Assembly: GCF_000418555.1 (NCBI RefSeq)
Contig: NZ_ATKM01000005.1
Location: 744,001 to 808,000, forward strand
DNA from: Pseudomonas sp. P818
GTDB taxonomy: Bacteria; Pseudomonadota; Gammaproteobacteria; Pseudomonadales; Pseudomonadaceae
Direction: 5' to 3'
Length of the DNA: 64,000 nt
Shown here: piece by piece, positions 1-9,820 of the stretch
How the letters are laid out: each line of letters starts with the position of its first letter
Position numbering within the stretch: position 1 is the first letter of the stretch
Notes under the pieces: generated by a model
The model's input: only the letters and a program-made list of their open reading frames with translations
Databases searched by the model: none
Told to the model about the DNA's origin: nothing
Translations under genes and position numbers: made by a program

Positions 1-935
1 CGCCAGGGCACTGCCTCGGTTTCCGGGCGGAAGGCGCGATGCCGCGAGACCCGTGGGTAACCGACCAGAATGTGCTTGTAGAACTCGCGCCAGAGCAGCT
101 CGTTGATCCAGGTGACGACACCCTGGTTGCCGCTGTCGAATTCGCCGCGGTTGGCCGACAGGGCCGCGTGCAGGCATTGGCGTGGCGAGAGAACGCCGGC
201 GGCCAGGTAGGCCGAAAGCTGACTGGTGCCCGGTTTGCCGGGGAAGTCGCGCTCGTCCTTGTAGAAGGCCACCTGCTCATCGGTAAAGCGCTGCAGGCGC
301 TGCAGTGCCGCCTCTTCACCGGCTGGCCAGAGCAGGCGCAGGCTCTCACCGGGTGTAGCGAAACCGTCGACTGCGCAGGGGATGGCGTCGCTCTTCACAT
401 CCACCGGCGTCTGCGCCTTGGGCAGCGTGACCAGGTCGGGCAGGGCGCTGTGCAGACGTTCGTAACAGACCTTGCGGAACTGGCTGTAGACCTGGAAATA
501 ACCACCGGAGCGGGTCAGTACGCTGCCCGGCTTGAACAGTAGCTGGTCGAGGTAGCTGTGCCAGGCGATCGCCTGTTGGCTGAGGTAGGCGCACACCTGC
601 CGGTCACGCTGGCTCTCGTTGATGCCGTACTCCTCGTTGACGTGCACGGCGCAGATGGTGTGCTCGCGACAGACATCGGCGATCAGCAGCGGCACCTCGC
701 TCCAGTCATGGCACTGGCGCACCAGCAGCGGCACGTTGAGTGCGGTCAGGGCCTTGCTCAACTCGGCCAGGTTGCGCAGCCAGAAGTCCACCTTGCACGG
801 CGCATCGTCATGACGTTGCCACTGGCCGGGCGTGATCAGATACAGGGCGATGGTCGAGCCGCTGCGCATGGCCTGACTCAGGGCAGTGTTGTCCTGGGTG
901 CGCAGGTCGCTGCGAAACCACATCAGTTGCTTCAT
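1..935 (-). CDS. phrB: Deoxyribodipyrimidine photolyase, C-terminus outside the window
   Basis: Light-driven flavoenzyme that splits cyclobutane pyrimidine dimers in DNA. About 311 N-terminal residues are present and the frame stays open to the window edge. The N-terminus (MKQLMWFRSDLRTQDNTAL) is the classic photolyase/cryptochrome alpha/beta antenna-domain start. The motifs VHVNEEYGINE and, further on, TWINELLWREFY belong to the same family and the FAD-binding helical domain begins around residue 200. The FAD and DNA contact residues of the C-terminal third cannot be seen. The start ATG overlaps the stop of the upstream MerR gene (ATGA), so translation is probably coupled. It is the third gene of a leftward operon driven by the promoter near 2890-2916, with putative light-regulator boxes. 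Identification is firm; the symbol rests on family and context. Confidence 0.95.
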   Translation of the reverse strand, partial: MKQLMWFRSDLRTQDNTALSQAMRSGSTIALYLITPGQWQRHDDAPCKVDFWLRNLAELSKALTALNVPLLVRQCHDWSEVPLLIADVCREHTICAVHVNEEYGINESQRDRQVCAYLSQQAIAWHSYLDQLLFKPGSVLTRSGGYFQVYSQFRKVCYERLHSALPDLVTLPKAQTPVDVKSDAIPCAVDGFATPGESLRLLWPAGEEAALQRLQRFTDEQVAFYKDERDFPGKPGTSQLSAYLAAGVLSPRQCLHAALSANRGEFDSGNQGVVTWINELLWREFYKHILVGYPRVSRHRAFRPETEAVPW

Positions 936-1879
936 GGGGTTACCTCTTGAGCGCCGAGCAGGCCCCGTTGCGACAGCCAGGCATGCGCGGCGAGCGGATC
1001 GCTGGCCGATTGCAGGCCGGTGAGCGCGTCACGGTGAATGTGGGCGGCGGGCCCGGCGAGCAGCAGTGGTACCGGGCACTGCTCGGCCAGACGGGGTAGT
1101 TGGCGGCGCACCAGGGTGCCGTCCAGTGCTTGTTCGGCGTAGAGCAGCAGCGCGCGCGGCGCGATGTGTTCGAGCGCGGTCAGGAGTTCGTTGGATGGCA
1201 GCGGCCAGTCGAACACCTCTACCGGGCAATCGCTGGCGCTCGCCAGCCAGGCACATAGCCACAGCCCCGGCTCCATCGGCGCCTCACCCAGGTTGATCAG
1301 CAATAGCGGCGCGCCGCCGACCTGGCGGTTGCAGTGGTAGATGCGGGTGGCCAGCTTGCTGCGCAGCCAGGAAAGAAAGAACACTTGCTCGGCGCGCGCA
1401 CCGAACTGGCCCTGCCAGCGCTGGCGCAGATCGCCCAGTAGCGGCCAGAGCAGTTGTTCGACCAGGGTGCTGGCCGGGTAGAGCGCCAGTGCCGAATTGA
1501 AGCGGTCGTCAAGGCTGCGTTCGTTGAGCTGGGCGATGCAGCCGAGCAGCTCGTTGCGCTGGCGTGCCCAGTTGTCGTTGCTGTTAGCCTGGGGGAGCTG
1601 GCCGTGATCGAGCAGCGCCTTGACCTGGCCTACGGCAACGCCTCGTGCCAGCCAGGCGAGAATGGCGTGAATACGTTCGAGGTTGGCCGGTGAGTACAGG
1701 CGATGCCCCTTGGGCGTGCGGTACGGCACGATCAGGCCGTAGCGACGCTCCCAGGCGCGCAGGGTCACGGCGTTGATACCAGTGCTGCGCGCCACTTCAC
1801 GGATCGGCAGGTAGCCCTCGTCCAGAGCCTGGCGGTAGTCCTGGCCGGTTTCATCGTCGGCGATGGTTTCGCTGGTCAT
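932..1879 (-). CDS. MerR-family regulator, LitR/CarH-like without visible B12 motif
   Basis: DNA-binding regulator of 315 residues. Residues about 18-90 form a MerR winged helix (LPIREVARSTGINAVTLRAW, then YRTPKGHRLYS). The rest resembles the helical bundle and Rossmann-like part of LitR/CarH photoregulators. The B12 signature DxHxxG of light-sensing CarH/LitR is not visible, which fits the B12-independent class found in pseudomonads, which I recall working with separate LOV photoreceptors; none is encoded here. An upstream in-frame ATG at 1906 exists, but it lies inside the preceding gene. The start at 1879 sits 4 bases after the stop of the DUF523/DUF1722 gene and gives the normal family N-terminus. 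The stop overlaps phrB. It is the obvious candidate to bind the paired TGTA(C/T)A boxes at 2855-2928 and 4279-4302. Light regulation is inference. Confidence 0.85.
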   Translation of the reverse strand: MTSETIADDETGQDYRQALDEGYLPIREVARSTGINAVTLRAWERRYGLIVPYRTPKGHRLYSPANLERIHAILAWLARGVAVGQVKALLDHGQLPQANSNDNWARQRNELLGCIAQLNERSLDDRFNSALALYPASTLVEQLLWPLLGDLRQRWQGQFGARAEQVFFLSWLRSKLATRIYHCNRQVGGAPLLLINLGEAPMEPGLWLCAWLASASDCPVEVFDWPLPSNELLTALEHIAPRALLLYAEQALDGTLVRRQLPRLAEQCPVPLLLAGPAAHIHRDALTGLQSASDPLAAHAWLSQRGLLGAQEVTP

Positions 1880-1883
1880 GGCG

Positions 1884-2834
1884 TCACAGTGCGTTGCGCA
1901 GGGCAAGAGGTTCGGGGTGCGGTTGCAGGTACGCCTGCTCGGCGATGTAGCGGTCCGGGTGGCGGCGGAAGTGGTGCTTGAGCAGGGTCAGCGGTACCAC
2001 CAGCGGCACGATGCCTTCGCGGTACTGGCTGATCAGCTGTTGCATTTCCTGCTTTTCGTCGGCGCTGAGGGCGCGCTTGAGGTAACCGCTCAGGTGCTGC
2101 AGTACGTTGCTGTGGGTGCGGCGCGTGGCGCATTTTTTCAGCGCGCTCATCAGCTCGCTGAAATAGCGCGGCGCCAGTTCGCCAAGGTCATGCTGGCTCA
2201 ACTCGCCAAGCATGCGCCCCAGTGTCTTGTAACGCAGCGGGTCGGTAGCCATCAGCAGGTACTTGTAGCGCGAGTGGAAGGCGATCAGCGCGCGGCGGGT
2301 CAGGCCCCGCTGCAGCAGGCGCTGCCATTCGGCGTGGGCGTAGACACGGGTAATGAAGTTCTCGCGCAGCACCGGATCGTTGAGGCGGCCGTCTTCCTCC
2401 ACCGGCAGATCGGGATGCTTGGCGCAGAAAGCCGCGGCGAAGATGCCGCGGCCTGGCTCGCTCGGGCGTCCGCCCTCCTGGTAGACCTTGACCCGCTCCA
2501 AGCCGCAGGAAGGCGATTGCTGCATGAAGATGTAGCCGTTGATACCTTGCAGCTCGCTCGCCATGCGCGCGCCGTAGGCGGCCAGGGCGTCGGTCACGTC
2601 GCGCGAGCGGTCCACTGTGCCAACGGCGCGCGGCGCCTGCGGATCGCCCACCAGGCGGATCGGCTCGCGCGGGATCGGCATGCCGATGCCGACCTCCGGG
2701 CACACCGGGATGAAGTCGAAGTGTTCGGTCAGGCTGCGGCTGCACAGGCGCGACAGCTTGTGACCGCCGTTGTAACGCACTTCGGCGCCCAACAGGCAGG
2801 CGCTGATCCCCAATTTGGCTTTGCTCGCTTGCAT
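1884..2834 (-). CDS. ybgA: DUF523/DUF1722 protein, YbgA-like
   Basis: A 316-residue cytoplasmic protein of two conserved domains. Residues about 8-150 are DUF523 (LGISACLLGAEVRYNGGHK, then FMQQSPSCGLERVKVY with conserved cysteines). Residues about 190-305 are DUF1722, the part that corresponds to E. coli YbgA (FHSRYKYLLMATDP). YbgA-type genes are very often next to photolyase genes, as here, so a role in light or DNA-damage response is suspected. The biochemical function is not known to me. It is the first gene of the operon with the MerR regulator and phrB. The start ATG at 2832-2834 is preceded in the mRNA by a weak purine stretch. The promoter and boxes lie 17-95 bp upstream. Domain assignment is confident, function is not. 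Confidence 0.88.
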   Translation of the reverse strand: MQASKAKLGISACLLGAEVRYNGGHKLSRLCSRSLTEHFDFIPVCPEVGIGMPIPREPIRLVGDPQAPRAVGTVDRSRDVTDALAAYGARMASELQGINGYIFMQQSPSCGLERVKVYQEGGRPSEPGRGIFAAAFCAKHPDLPVEEDGRLNDPVLRENFITRVYAHAEWQRLLQRGLTRRALIAFHSRYKYLLMATDPLRYKTLGRMLGELSQHDLGELAPRYFSELMSALKKCATRRTHSNVLQHLSGYLKRALSADEKQEMQQLISQYREGIVPLVVPLTLLKHHFRRHPDRYIAEQAYLQPHPEPLALRNAL

Positions 2835-2853
2835 AACCTGACCTCATGATTCC

Positions 2854-2930
2854 TTGTACATGAACTTGTCCATGTACAACTTGTGTCTATCATAGGTGCA
2901 CGGTTGTACAAGTCAAATGCTTTGTATAGC
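2854..2930 (-). promoter_or_regulatory. Promoter and four TGTA(C/T)A boxes upstream of ybgA-merR-phrB
   Basis: On the minus strand a sigma70 promoter can be read: -35 TTGACT (2916-2911), a 16 bp spacer, and -10 TATGAT (2894-2889). Four hexamers surround it. TGTACA occurs at 2855-2860, 2873-2878 and 2905-2910, and TGTATA at 2923-2928. They form two pairs with exactly 12 bp between members. The first pair also sits in a perfect inverted repeat, TTGTACAT and ATGTACAA (2854-2861, 2872-2879). The second pair brackets the -35 box, so a bound protein would block RNA polymerase. The neighbouring MerR protein is the likely binder. Confidence 0.72.
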
Positions 2931-3001
2931 TTTCGTATTGCTTTGTGTGTGCAGGCGAGCGGCGCCAGACGGATAGGGCGCCGCGGCGGGAACGGGAGGG
3001 G

Positions 3002-4302
<1,301 letters not shown>

Positions 4303-4313
4303 GCTGGTGCCGT

Positions 4314-4514
4314 TCGAACCTGTTCAAAGCCTGCTGCGCGTCGGCTCTGCTGCGTTAAAAACAGGCTCGGACTGCTCATTTACAACTCGTAAACTGCGCG
4401 TCCTCGCCTGTTTGATTCGCTGGCGCTCACCCTTCGGGCCAGCCTTTGGCTGTTACTCCCGTTGGTCGTTGCGCCTTGCATAGCTCTAGCTCACGAGGCT
4501 TTGAACAGGTTCGA
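4314..4514. repeat. MITE-like 201 bp element with 19 bp terminal inverted repeats
   Basis: The ends are perfect 19 bp inverted repeats: TCGAACCTGTTCAAAGCCT at 4314-4332 and its complement at 4496-4514. The interior contains no credible gene. No clear target-site duplication is visible. The internal composition, with a GTTAAAAACAGGCTCGG-type segment followed by short direct and inverted stretches, resembles non-coding repeats that I associate with Pseudomonas intergenic regions. It separates the control region of the leftward FAD gene from the rightward yfcH-hemH unit. Whether it is mobile or a structured RNA source cannot be told from one copy. Confidence 0.6.
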
Positions 4515-4630
4515 GTGGCGCTCCCTTGCTTTAGGTTTAGGACAAACGCGGCATTCGATAAAGGCACGTGTGCGCGTCATGAACCAGACTAAAGGTGAAG
4601 TCTCATCAATTGCCATGCGAGGACGATGCC

Positions 4631-5533
4631 ATGCATATCCTACTGACCGGCGGTACCGGCCTGATCGGGCGTGCGCTTTGTGCGCACTGGGTCGAGCACG
4701 GCCATCGCCTGACGGTCTGGAGTCGTGAGCCGGGCAAGGTGGCCGGCCTGTGCGGGCCTGCGGTGCGGGGGATCGGGCGGCTCGAGGAGCTGGCCGACGA
4801 GCCGCTGGACGCGGTGATCAATCTGGCCGGAGCGCCCATTGCCGACCGCCCCTGGAGCAGCAAGCGCAAGGCGCAGCTGTGGTCCAGTCGTATTGGTCTG
4901 ACCGAGCAGTTGCTGACCTGGTTGCAGGGCCGTACCCAACGTCCGGCGGTGCTGCTGTCAGGCTCGGCAGTGGGGTGGTACGGCAACGGCGGCGAGCGCG
5001 AACTGCACGAGGATACGCCGCAGGTCACCGACGACTTCGCCGCGCAGCTCTGTGGTGCATGGGAAGAAACTGCACAGCGCGCCGAGGAGTTGGGAATCCG
5101 TGTGGTGCTGATCCGTACCGGCCTGGTGCTGAGCCCTGCCGGTGGGATGCTCAAGCGCCTGCTGCTGCCGTTCAAGCTCGGCCTGGGCGGGCGCCTCGGG
5201 GATGGTCGGCAATGGATGCCGTGGATTCATATCGCCGATCAAATCGGCCTGATCGATTTTCTCTTGCAGCAAGGCGATGCTCGCGGTCCTTATAATGCCT
5301 GCGCGCCATTACCCGTGCGCAATGCAGAGTTCAGCAAAGCGCTGGGCCAGGCGCTGAGCCGCCCGACCATTTTCCCTGCGCCGGCTTTCGTCCTGCGCGC
5401 TGCACTCGGCGAGATGTCCGAGTTGCTGCTCGGCGGCCAGCGTGCCGTGCCGACGCGCCTGCTGGAGGCGGGTTTCAGTTTTCGTTTTACCCATCTGGAT
5501 GTGGCTCTGGCCGATCTACTGGGCCATCAATAG
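4631..5533 (+). CDS. yfcH: TIGR01777-family NAD(P)-dependent epimerase, YfcH-like
   Basis: A 300-residue extended short-chain dehydrogenase. The Rossmann motif is MHILLTGGTGLIGRALC at the N-terminus. LSGSAVGWYGNGGERELHED follows at about residues 110-130, and the C-terminal DUF1731-type segment contains LGEMSELLLGGQRAVP. The reaction is unknown; the family is often linked to cell division or plastid functions in other organisms. The chosen ATG at 4631 has a GAGGA-type ribosome site 7-11 bases upstream and begins directly with the cofactor fold. A more upstream ATG at 4595 would add 12 unrelated residues. It lies 12 bases ahead of hemH and is probably co-transcribed with it. Confidence 0.88.
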   Translation: MHILLTGGTGLIGRALCAHWVEHGHRLTVWSREPGKVAGLCGPAVRGIGRLEELADEPLDAVINLAGAPIADRPWSSKRKAQLWSSRIGLTEQLLTWLQGRTQRPAVLLSGSAVGWYGNGGERELHEDTPQVTDDFAAQLCGAWEETAQRAEELGIRVVLIRTGLVLSPAGGMLKRLLLPFKLGLGGRLGDGRQWMPWIHIADQIGLIDFLLQQGDARGPYNACAPLPVRNAEFSKALGQALSRPTIFPAPAFVLRAALGEMSELLLGGQRAVPTRLLEAGFSFRFTHLDVALADLLGHQ

Positions 5534-5545
5534 CTAGGATTTCGC

Positions 5546-6568
5546 ATGACCGATCACGCATTGTTGCTGGTTAACCTGGGTTCGCCCGCGTCCACCGAAG
5601 TAGCCGATGTCCGCCGTTACCTCAATCAGTTCCTGATGGATCCCTACGTGATCGATCTGCCGTGGCCGCTGCGTCGCCTACTGGTGTCGCTGATCCTGAT
5701 CAAGCGCCCGGCAGCGTCTGCGCATGCCTATGCCTCAATCTGGTGGGATGAAGGCTCGCCGCTGGTGGTGCTCAGCCGCCGCCTGCAGGAGGCGATGAAG
5801 GCGCACTGGGCGCATGGCCCGGTGGAGCTGGCCATGCGTTATGGCGAGCCATCCATCGAGGCGACCCTGCAACGCCTGGCCGACCAGGGCATTCGCCAGG
5901 TGACCCTGGCGCCGCTGTATCCGCAATTCGCCGACAGCACCACCACCACGGTGATCGAGGAGGCCAAGCGCGTGGTGCGCCAGCGTGGCCTGGATCTGCG
6001 CTTCTCCATCCTGCCGCCGTTCTACGACCAGCCGGAGTACCTCGATGCCCTGGTGGCCAGTGCCAAACCCTATCTGCAGCAGGGCTTCGACCACCTGTTG
6101 CTGAGCTTTCACGGCCTGCCCGAGCGCCACCTGCACAAGCTCGACCCCAGCGGCCATTGCCTGAAGGGCGACGACTGCTGCCGCACCGCCTCACCTGCGG
6201 TGCTCGCCACCTGTTACCGCGCGCAGTGCCTGCGCAGCGCCGAGCTGTTCGCCGAGCGCATGGGGCTGCGCCCGGAGCAGTGGTCGGTGAGCTTCCAGTC
6301 GCGTCTGGGCCGCGCCAAGTGGATCGAGCCCTATACCGAGACCCGCCTCGATGAACTGGCTGCGCAAGGAGTGAAGAAGCTGCTGGTGATGTGCCCGGCC
6401 TTCGTTGCCGACTGCATCGAGACTCTCGAGGAGATCGGCGATCGCGGCCGCGAGCAGTTCGTCGAGGCCGGTGGCGAGAGCCTGCAGCTGGTGCCCTGCC
6501 TGAACGATCACCCGGATTGGGTGGCCGCGCTCAAGGTCCTCTGCGAGCGCGCACCGCAAGCGCTCTGA
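5546..6568 (+). CDS. hemH: Ferrochelatase
   Basis: Inserts Fe2+ into protoporphyrin IX, the last step of protohaem synthesis, at the inner face of the cytoplasmic membrane. It has 340 residues, normal for proteobacterial HemH. Visible signatures are [10 protein letters not shown] at the N-terminus, SFHGLPERH with the metal-binding histidine near residue 194, a cluster GDDCCRTA, and the conserved [16 protein letters not shown] segment with the active-site glutamate near residue 290. It follows yfcH by 12 bases. Location beside photolyase and a possible light regulator is meaningful because free protoporphyrin is a photosensitiser. There is no obvious truncation. Confidence 0.96.
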   Translation: MTDHALLLVNLGSPASTEVADVRRYLNQFLMDPYVIDLPWPLRRLLVSLILIKRPAASAHAYASIWWDEGSPLVVLSRRLQEAMKAHWAHGPVELAMRYGEPSIEATLQRLADQGIRQVTLAPLYPQFADSTTTTVIEEAKRVVRQRGLDLRFSILPPFYDQPEYLDALVASAKPYLQQGFDHLLLSFHGLPERHLHKLDPSGHCLKGDDCCRTASPAVLATCYRAQCLRSAELFAERMGLRPEQWSVSFQSRLGRAKWIEPYTETRLDELAAQGVKKLLVMCPAFVADCIETLEEIGDRGREQFVEAGGESLQLVPCLNDHPDWVAALKVLCERAPQAL

Positions 6569-6732
6569 TGCATGCCTCTGCCCGCCGCGGTGAAGCATTC
6601 GCCTCGGCGGGTATGAAGCATTCGCCAGCCTGATAACACCTTCGAGCGATACTCACCGCCGTTTATATCGTCCTAAGCTGACGCCACTTTCAACCGCCGC
6701 GCACCGCGTCAGCGGTGCCGAGGAGAGCGTCC
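6569..6732. other. Intergenic region after hemH with a GC-rich hairpin
   Basis: The 164 bp hold no gene. CCCGCCG at about 6579-6585 pairs with CGGCGGG about 17 bases further on, which could form a weak hairpin after hemH. It overlaps two near copies of TGAAGCATTCGCC. There is no U-tract, so it is at best a factor-dependent terminator. The ribosome site of the next gene (GAGGAG, 6720-6725) closes the region. Confidence 0.3.
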
Positions 6733-8064
6733 GTGCATAACAACAATAACGGCTACCCCTCCAGTGCCCGCGCCTGGGTCACTGTCGCCATCCTGATGGT
6801 CGCCTACGTGCTGTCGTTCGTCGATCGGCAGATTCTCAATCTGCTGGTCGAGCCCATCCGCCGCGACCTGCTGATCAGCGACACGCAGATGAGCCTGCTG
6901 ATGGGGCTGTCCTTCGCGCTGTTCTATACCGTGTGCGGTATTCCGCTGGGGCGTGTGGCTGACACCCGTAGCCGGCGCGGGCTGATCGCCGTGGGCATCC
7001 TGTTCTGGAGCGCCGCCACCGCCGCCTGCGGCATGGCCAAGATGTACTGGCAGTTTCTGCTCTGCCGCATCGGCGTCGGTGTGGGCGAGGCGGCGCTGTC
7101 GCCGGCCGCCTATTCGCTGATCGCCGACAGCTTTCCCGCCGAGCGTCGAGCCACGGCGATCAGCGTTTATTCGATGGGCGTTTATCTGGGCTCGGGCCTG
7201 GCCTTTCTGGTGGGCGGCCTGGTCATCCAGTTCGCTTCGGCGCAGGGCGACGTGACCCTGCCGGTGCTCGGTGAGGTGCGTCCCTGGCAGCTGATCTTCC
7301 TCATTCTCGGTGTGGCCGGCGTGCTCTTCACCCTGCTGATGCTGGCGGTCAAGGAGCCCGCGCGCCGCGGCGCCGGTGCCGGCGTGGCGGTGCCGCTCAG
7401 CGAAGTGGGGCGCTATATCCGCGCCAACCGGCGTACCGTTCTGCTGCACAACTTCGGCTTCGCCGGCCTGGCCTTCGCCGGCTACGGCAGCGCGGCCTGG
7501 GTACCGACCTTCTACATTCGCACCTACGGCTGGGACGCCGGCCAGGTGGGTATCGTCTACGGCAGCATCGTTGCGGTGTTCGGGTGCCTGGGCATCGTCT
7601 TCGGTGGACGTCTGGCGGACTGGATGGCCAAGCGCGGACGCAGCGATGCCAACATGCGCGTCGGCCTCTATTCGGCCCTGGGGGCCTTGCCGATGGTGAC
7701 GCTATTCCCGCTGATGGACACTGCGTTCTGGGCCAGCCTGCTGATGGCGCCGACGGTGTTCTGCCTGAGCATGCCGTTCGGCGTGGCGCCAGCGGCGATC
7801 CAGGAAATCATGCCCAACTCGATGCGCGGCCAGGCTTCAGCAATCTACCTGTTCGTCATCACCCTGATCGGCCTGGGAGTAGGGCCGACTGCCGTGGCGC
7901 TGGTTACCGACTTCGTCTTTGCCGATGACGCAGCCCTGCGCTATTCGCTGCTGATCGTCACCACCCTGGCGGTGCTGATGTCGATCATCCTGCTGGCCAA
8001 GAGCCTCAAGCCATATCGTGAGAGCGTGACGCGACTGGAGCAATGGGCTGCCAGCCCGGCCTGA
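6733..8064 (+). CDS. Major facilitator superfamily transporter, spinster-like
   Basis: An inner-membrane secondary transporter of 443 residues with about twelve hydrophobic segments. The first segment (VAILMVAYVLSFVDRQILN) contains the FVDRQILNLL signature common to spinster-like MFS members. The loop 2-3 motif reads GRVADTRSRRGLI. The substrate cannot be deduced; such proteins often move organic acids or lipids. The start is taken as GTG 6733 because GAGGAG lies 7 bases before it. An upstream ATG at 6715 lies ahead of that ribosome site. The gene stands alone between hemH and a lipoprotein gene. It shows no truncation. Confidence 0.85.
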   Translation: MHNNNNGYPSSARAWVTVAILMVAYVLSFVDRQILNLLVEPIRRDLLISDTQMSLLMGLSFALFYTVCGIPLGRVADTRSRRGLIAVGILFWSAATAACGMAKMYWQFLLCRIGVGVGEAALSPAAYSLIADSFPAERRATAISVYSMGVYLGSGLAFLVGGLVIQFASAQGDVTLPVLGEVRPWQLIFLILGVAGVLFTLLMLAVKEPARRGAGAGVAVPLSEVGRYIRANRRTVLLHNFGFAGLAFAGYGSAAWVPTFYIRTYGWDAGQVGIVYGSIVAVFGCLGIVFGGRLADWMAKRGRSDANMRVGLYSALGALPMVTLFPLMDTAFWASLLMAPTVFCLSMPFGVAPAAIQEIMPNSMRGQASAIYLFVITLIGLGVGPTAVALVTDFVFADDAALRYSLLIVTTLAVLMSIILLAKSLKPYRESVTRLEQWAASPA

Positions 8065-8207
8065 GCCTGCGCGTTTTTCCGCCGTGCCGGGCGTTGTTCG
8101 GCACGGTTTATGCGCTAGCGCACGGGCAGCATGGAATTTTTGCGCTTTACTGAGGTTCTGAGTGTTGCGCGCGTCACTCCGGCGCGTGCCAGCCAGGGAA
8201 CTTCCGT

Positions 8208-8981
8208 ATGGGAGCTAGGCCAGCATCTGCCAGTCAGGGCAGGGCATTCAACGACTCGGTAAATTTTCGACGGTTACTGCTGCCGGGGCTGGCTGCGCTC
8301 TTTTTGCTGGGCGGCTGCACCGGCCGTCTGGACAACGACTCCATCGTCCACACTCGTAGCCCGCTCAAACCCTCGGAAGTGCTGCAAACCGATGTCGACC
8401 GCATGGCGACCCTGGCCATGCGTAACAACCTCAACAGCCTGTATCGGCTGATGAACAAGCTGTATCAGCGCAACCCTCGCGAGTGGCGCAAGAATTCCAT
8501 GCCCGACGCCGCGGCGGCCGAGCGCGCCATCCAGTACGCCATCGAACACAATCAGGACTGGCCGACGCTGGGTGGTCGGCGCGATATCGCGGCGCTGGAT
8601 TACTCGCTGAGCCCAGCCTTCCAGGGCGACCGCGTGGCTGCCTTCACCTACGCCATCGGTAGCATGCTGGTCACCGCACATGGCGGCCGCACCGAGTTCT
8701 ACCTGACCGACAGCTTCAATGCGCAATTCATCCACAATGCTGCGCGAAACCTGGAGAAAGCTGGCTGGATGTTGTCGCAGCGGCGTGATGCCACGGGCCA
8801 GCCACTGCTGCTGTCCAACGAATTCTCCGAGCAGGGCGTCAACCTCAGCTACGCGGTGGAGTTCGGCAAGATGGTGGCGCGCCTCGACCTACTCACGCAC
8901 GTGCTCGAAGAGCGCTACCGGCGCATGGGCGCCAACTATGCGCAGAGCCTGTTCCTGCTGAACTTCCTGCCGGTGCAGTGA
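8208..8981 (+). CDS. Hypothetical lipoprotein
   Basis: A 257-residue exported protein. A hydrophobic stretch LLLPGLAALFLLGGC ends in a lipobox (LGGC, Cys about residue 37), so signal peptidase II processing and membrane anchoring are expected. The n-region is unusually long, about 21 residues, but no better downstream start was found in frame, and AGGGAA lies before the ATG. The mature part is mostly helical with DRMATLAMRNNLNSLYRLM and a conserved-looking C-terminus. I do not recognise the family. It is separated from the converging yjdM gene by a strong hairpin. Confidence 0.75.
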   Translation: MGARPASASQGRAFNDSVNFRRLLLPGLAALFLLGGCTGRLDNDSIVHTRSPLKPSEVLQTDVDRMATLAMRNNLNSLYRLMNKLYQRNPREWRKNSMPDAAAAERAIQYAIEHNQDWPTLGGRRDIAALDYSLSPAFQGDRVAAFTYAIGSMLVTAHGGRTEFYLTDSFNAQFIHNAARNLEKAGWMLSQRRDATGQPLLLSNEFSEQGVNLSYAVEFGKMVARLDLLTHVLEERYRRMGANYAQSLFLLNFLPVQ

Positions 8982-8986
8982 GCAGG

Positions 8987-9009
8987 CCGCCGCCCGTTGC
9001 GGGCGGCGG
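8987..9009. terminator. Shared hairpin between convergent genes
   Basis: A perfect 10 bp GC stem, CCGCCGCCCG (8987-8996) with its complement (9000-9009), and a 3-base loop sit between the converging lipoprotein gene and yjdM. There is no T-run on either side, so efficiency as an intrinsic terminator is uncertain. Confidence 0.6.
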
Positions 9010-9016
9010 AGGGGCG

Positions 9017-9358
9017 TCAGACCTTGCGCACGAACTCCGACTTGAGCTTCATCGCGCCGATGCCGTCGATCTTGCAGTCGATGTCGTGATCGCCGTCGAC
9101 CAGGCGAATGTTCTTCACCTTGGTACCGACCTTGACCACCAGCGAGGAGCCCTTGACCTTGAGGTCCTTGATCACGGTGATGGTGTCGCCGTCCTGCAGC
9201 TGGTTGCCGACCGAGTCCTTGATCACGCGCGCGTCGTCACTGGCATCGGCACTTTCGCCAGCTTTCCATTCATGGGCGCATTCGGGGCAGATCAGCTGAT
9301 CGCCGTCTTCGTAGGTGTATTCGGAGTTGCATTTGGGGCACGGCGGCAGAGCGGTCAA
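9017..9358 (-). CDS. yjdM: Zinc-ribbon protein YjdM (PhnA)
   Basis: A 113-residue cytoplasmic protein. The N-terminal zinc ribbon has CPKC and CPEC pairs (residues about 7-10 and 24-27), followed by the PhnA domain with [17 protein letters not shown] and ending in [10 protein letters not shown]. The length matches the family. Once named for phosphonate use in E. coli, the family is not needed for it and its real role is unclear. The gene stands alone and faces the upstream lipoprotein gene. Confidence 0.93.
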   Translation of the reverse strand: MTALPPCPKCNSEYTYEDGDQLICPECAHEWKAGESADASDDARVIKDSVGNQLQDGDTITVIKDLKVKGSSLVVKVGTKVKNIRLVDGDHDIDCKIDGIGAMKLKSEFVRKV

Positions 9359-9820
9359 GGGGCGTCCTCGGGGAGCTGATGAGAAAGCCGCAGATTATAT
9401 AGGGTTTTATGGCCGGGCGCCGCTCTAGGACGAGGCGCGCTTGATGGGGTGTTTTAAATATTGGACTTTTCGCCTCTGATTCATTTGCCAGGAAAGTTCG
9501 TTATGCGCCTTATGAAGGGTGATCTACGGATGTTCGGGAAAACGCTGTCAGAAAAATCTGAGCGGATTTGTTTGACATATTTTACGGCTCGGGCAGACTG
9601 GCTGCAGATTCCGTTGCCGAACCGGGTAACGGGCAGCCTCGCTGCAGCCCCTCTCTGGATGGAGCTGACCCGGTTCGAGCCGCCGTCGGAAGGCGACACT
9701 CTGGCTCAGGAAGAGCGTGGGTGCACGGAGTTAGCCAAACAGGCCATGGTGGCGGCAGAACCTTCTGCCGGGCACAGGTCTGCACAGCAACGACAGGCCC
9801 GGCCTGTCCCAAGGTGACGT
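9359..9820 (+). other. 462 bp region without a convincing gene, candidate structured leader
   Basis: This is one of the longest non-coding stretches in the window. An open frame from TTG 9461 to 9817 exists, but it has no ribosome site, poor composition and no recognisable family. Perfect 9 bp arms GAACCGGGT (9618-9626) and ACCCGGTTC (9667-9675) enclose about 40 bases that hold their own short repeats. A TTGACA hexamer is present near 9571. The stretch ends at the amidotransferase start. It could be a long 5' untranslated leader or contain a small RNA. Confidence 0.35.

Noticed and set aside
9461..9817. 118-codon frame from TTG upstream of the amidotransferase
   Set aside because: No ribosome site, unusual amino-acid composition and no family; the frame is probably chance in a structured non-coding region.
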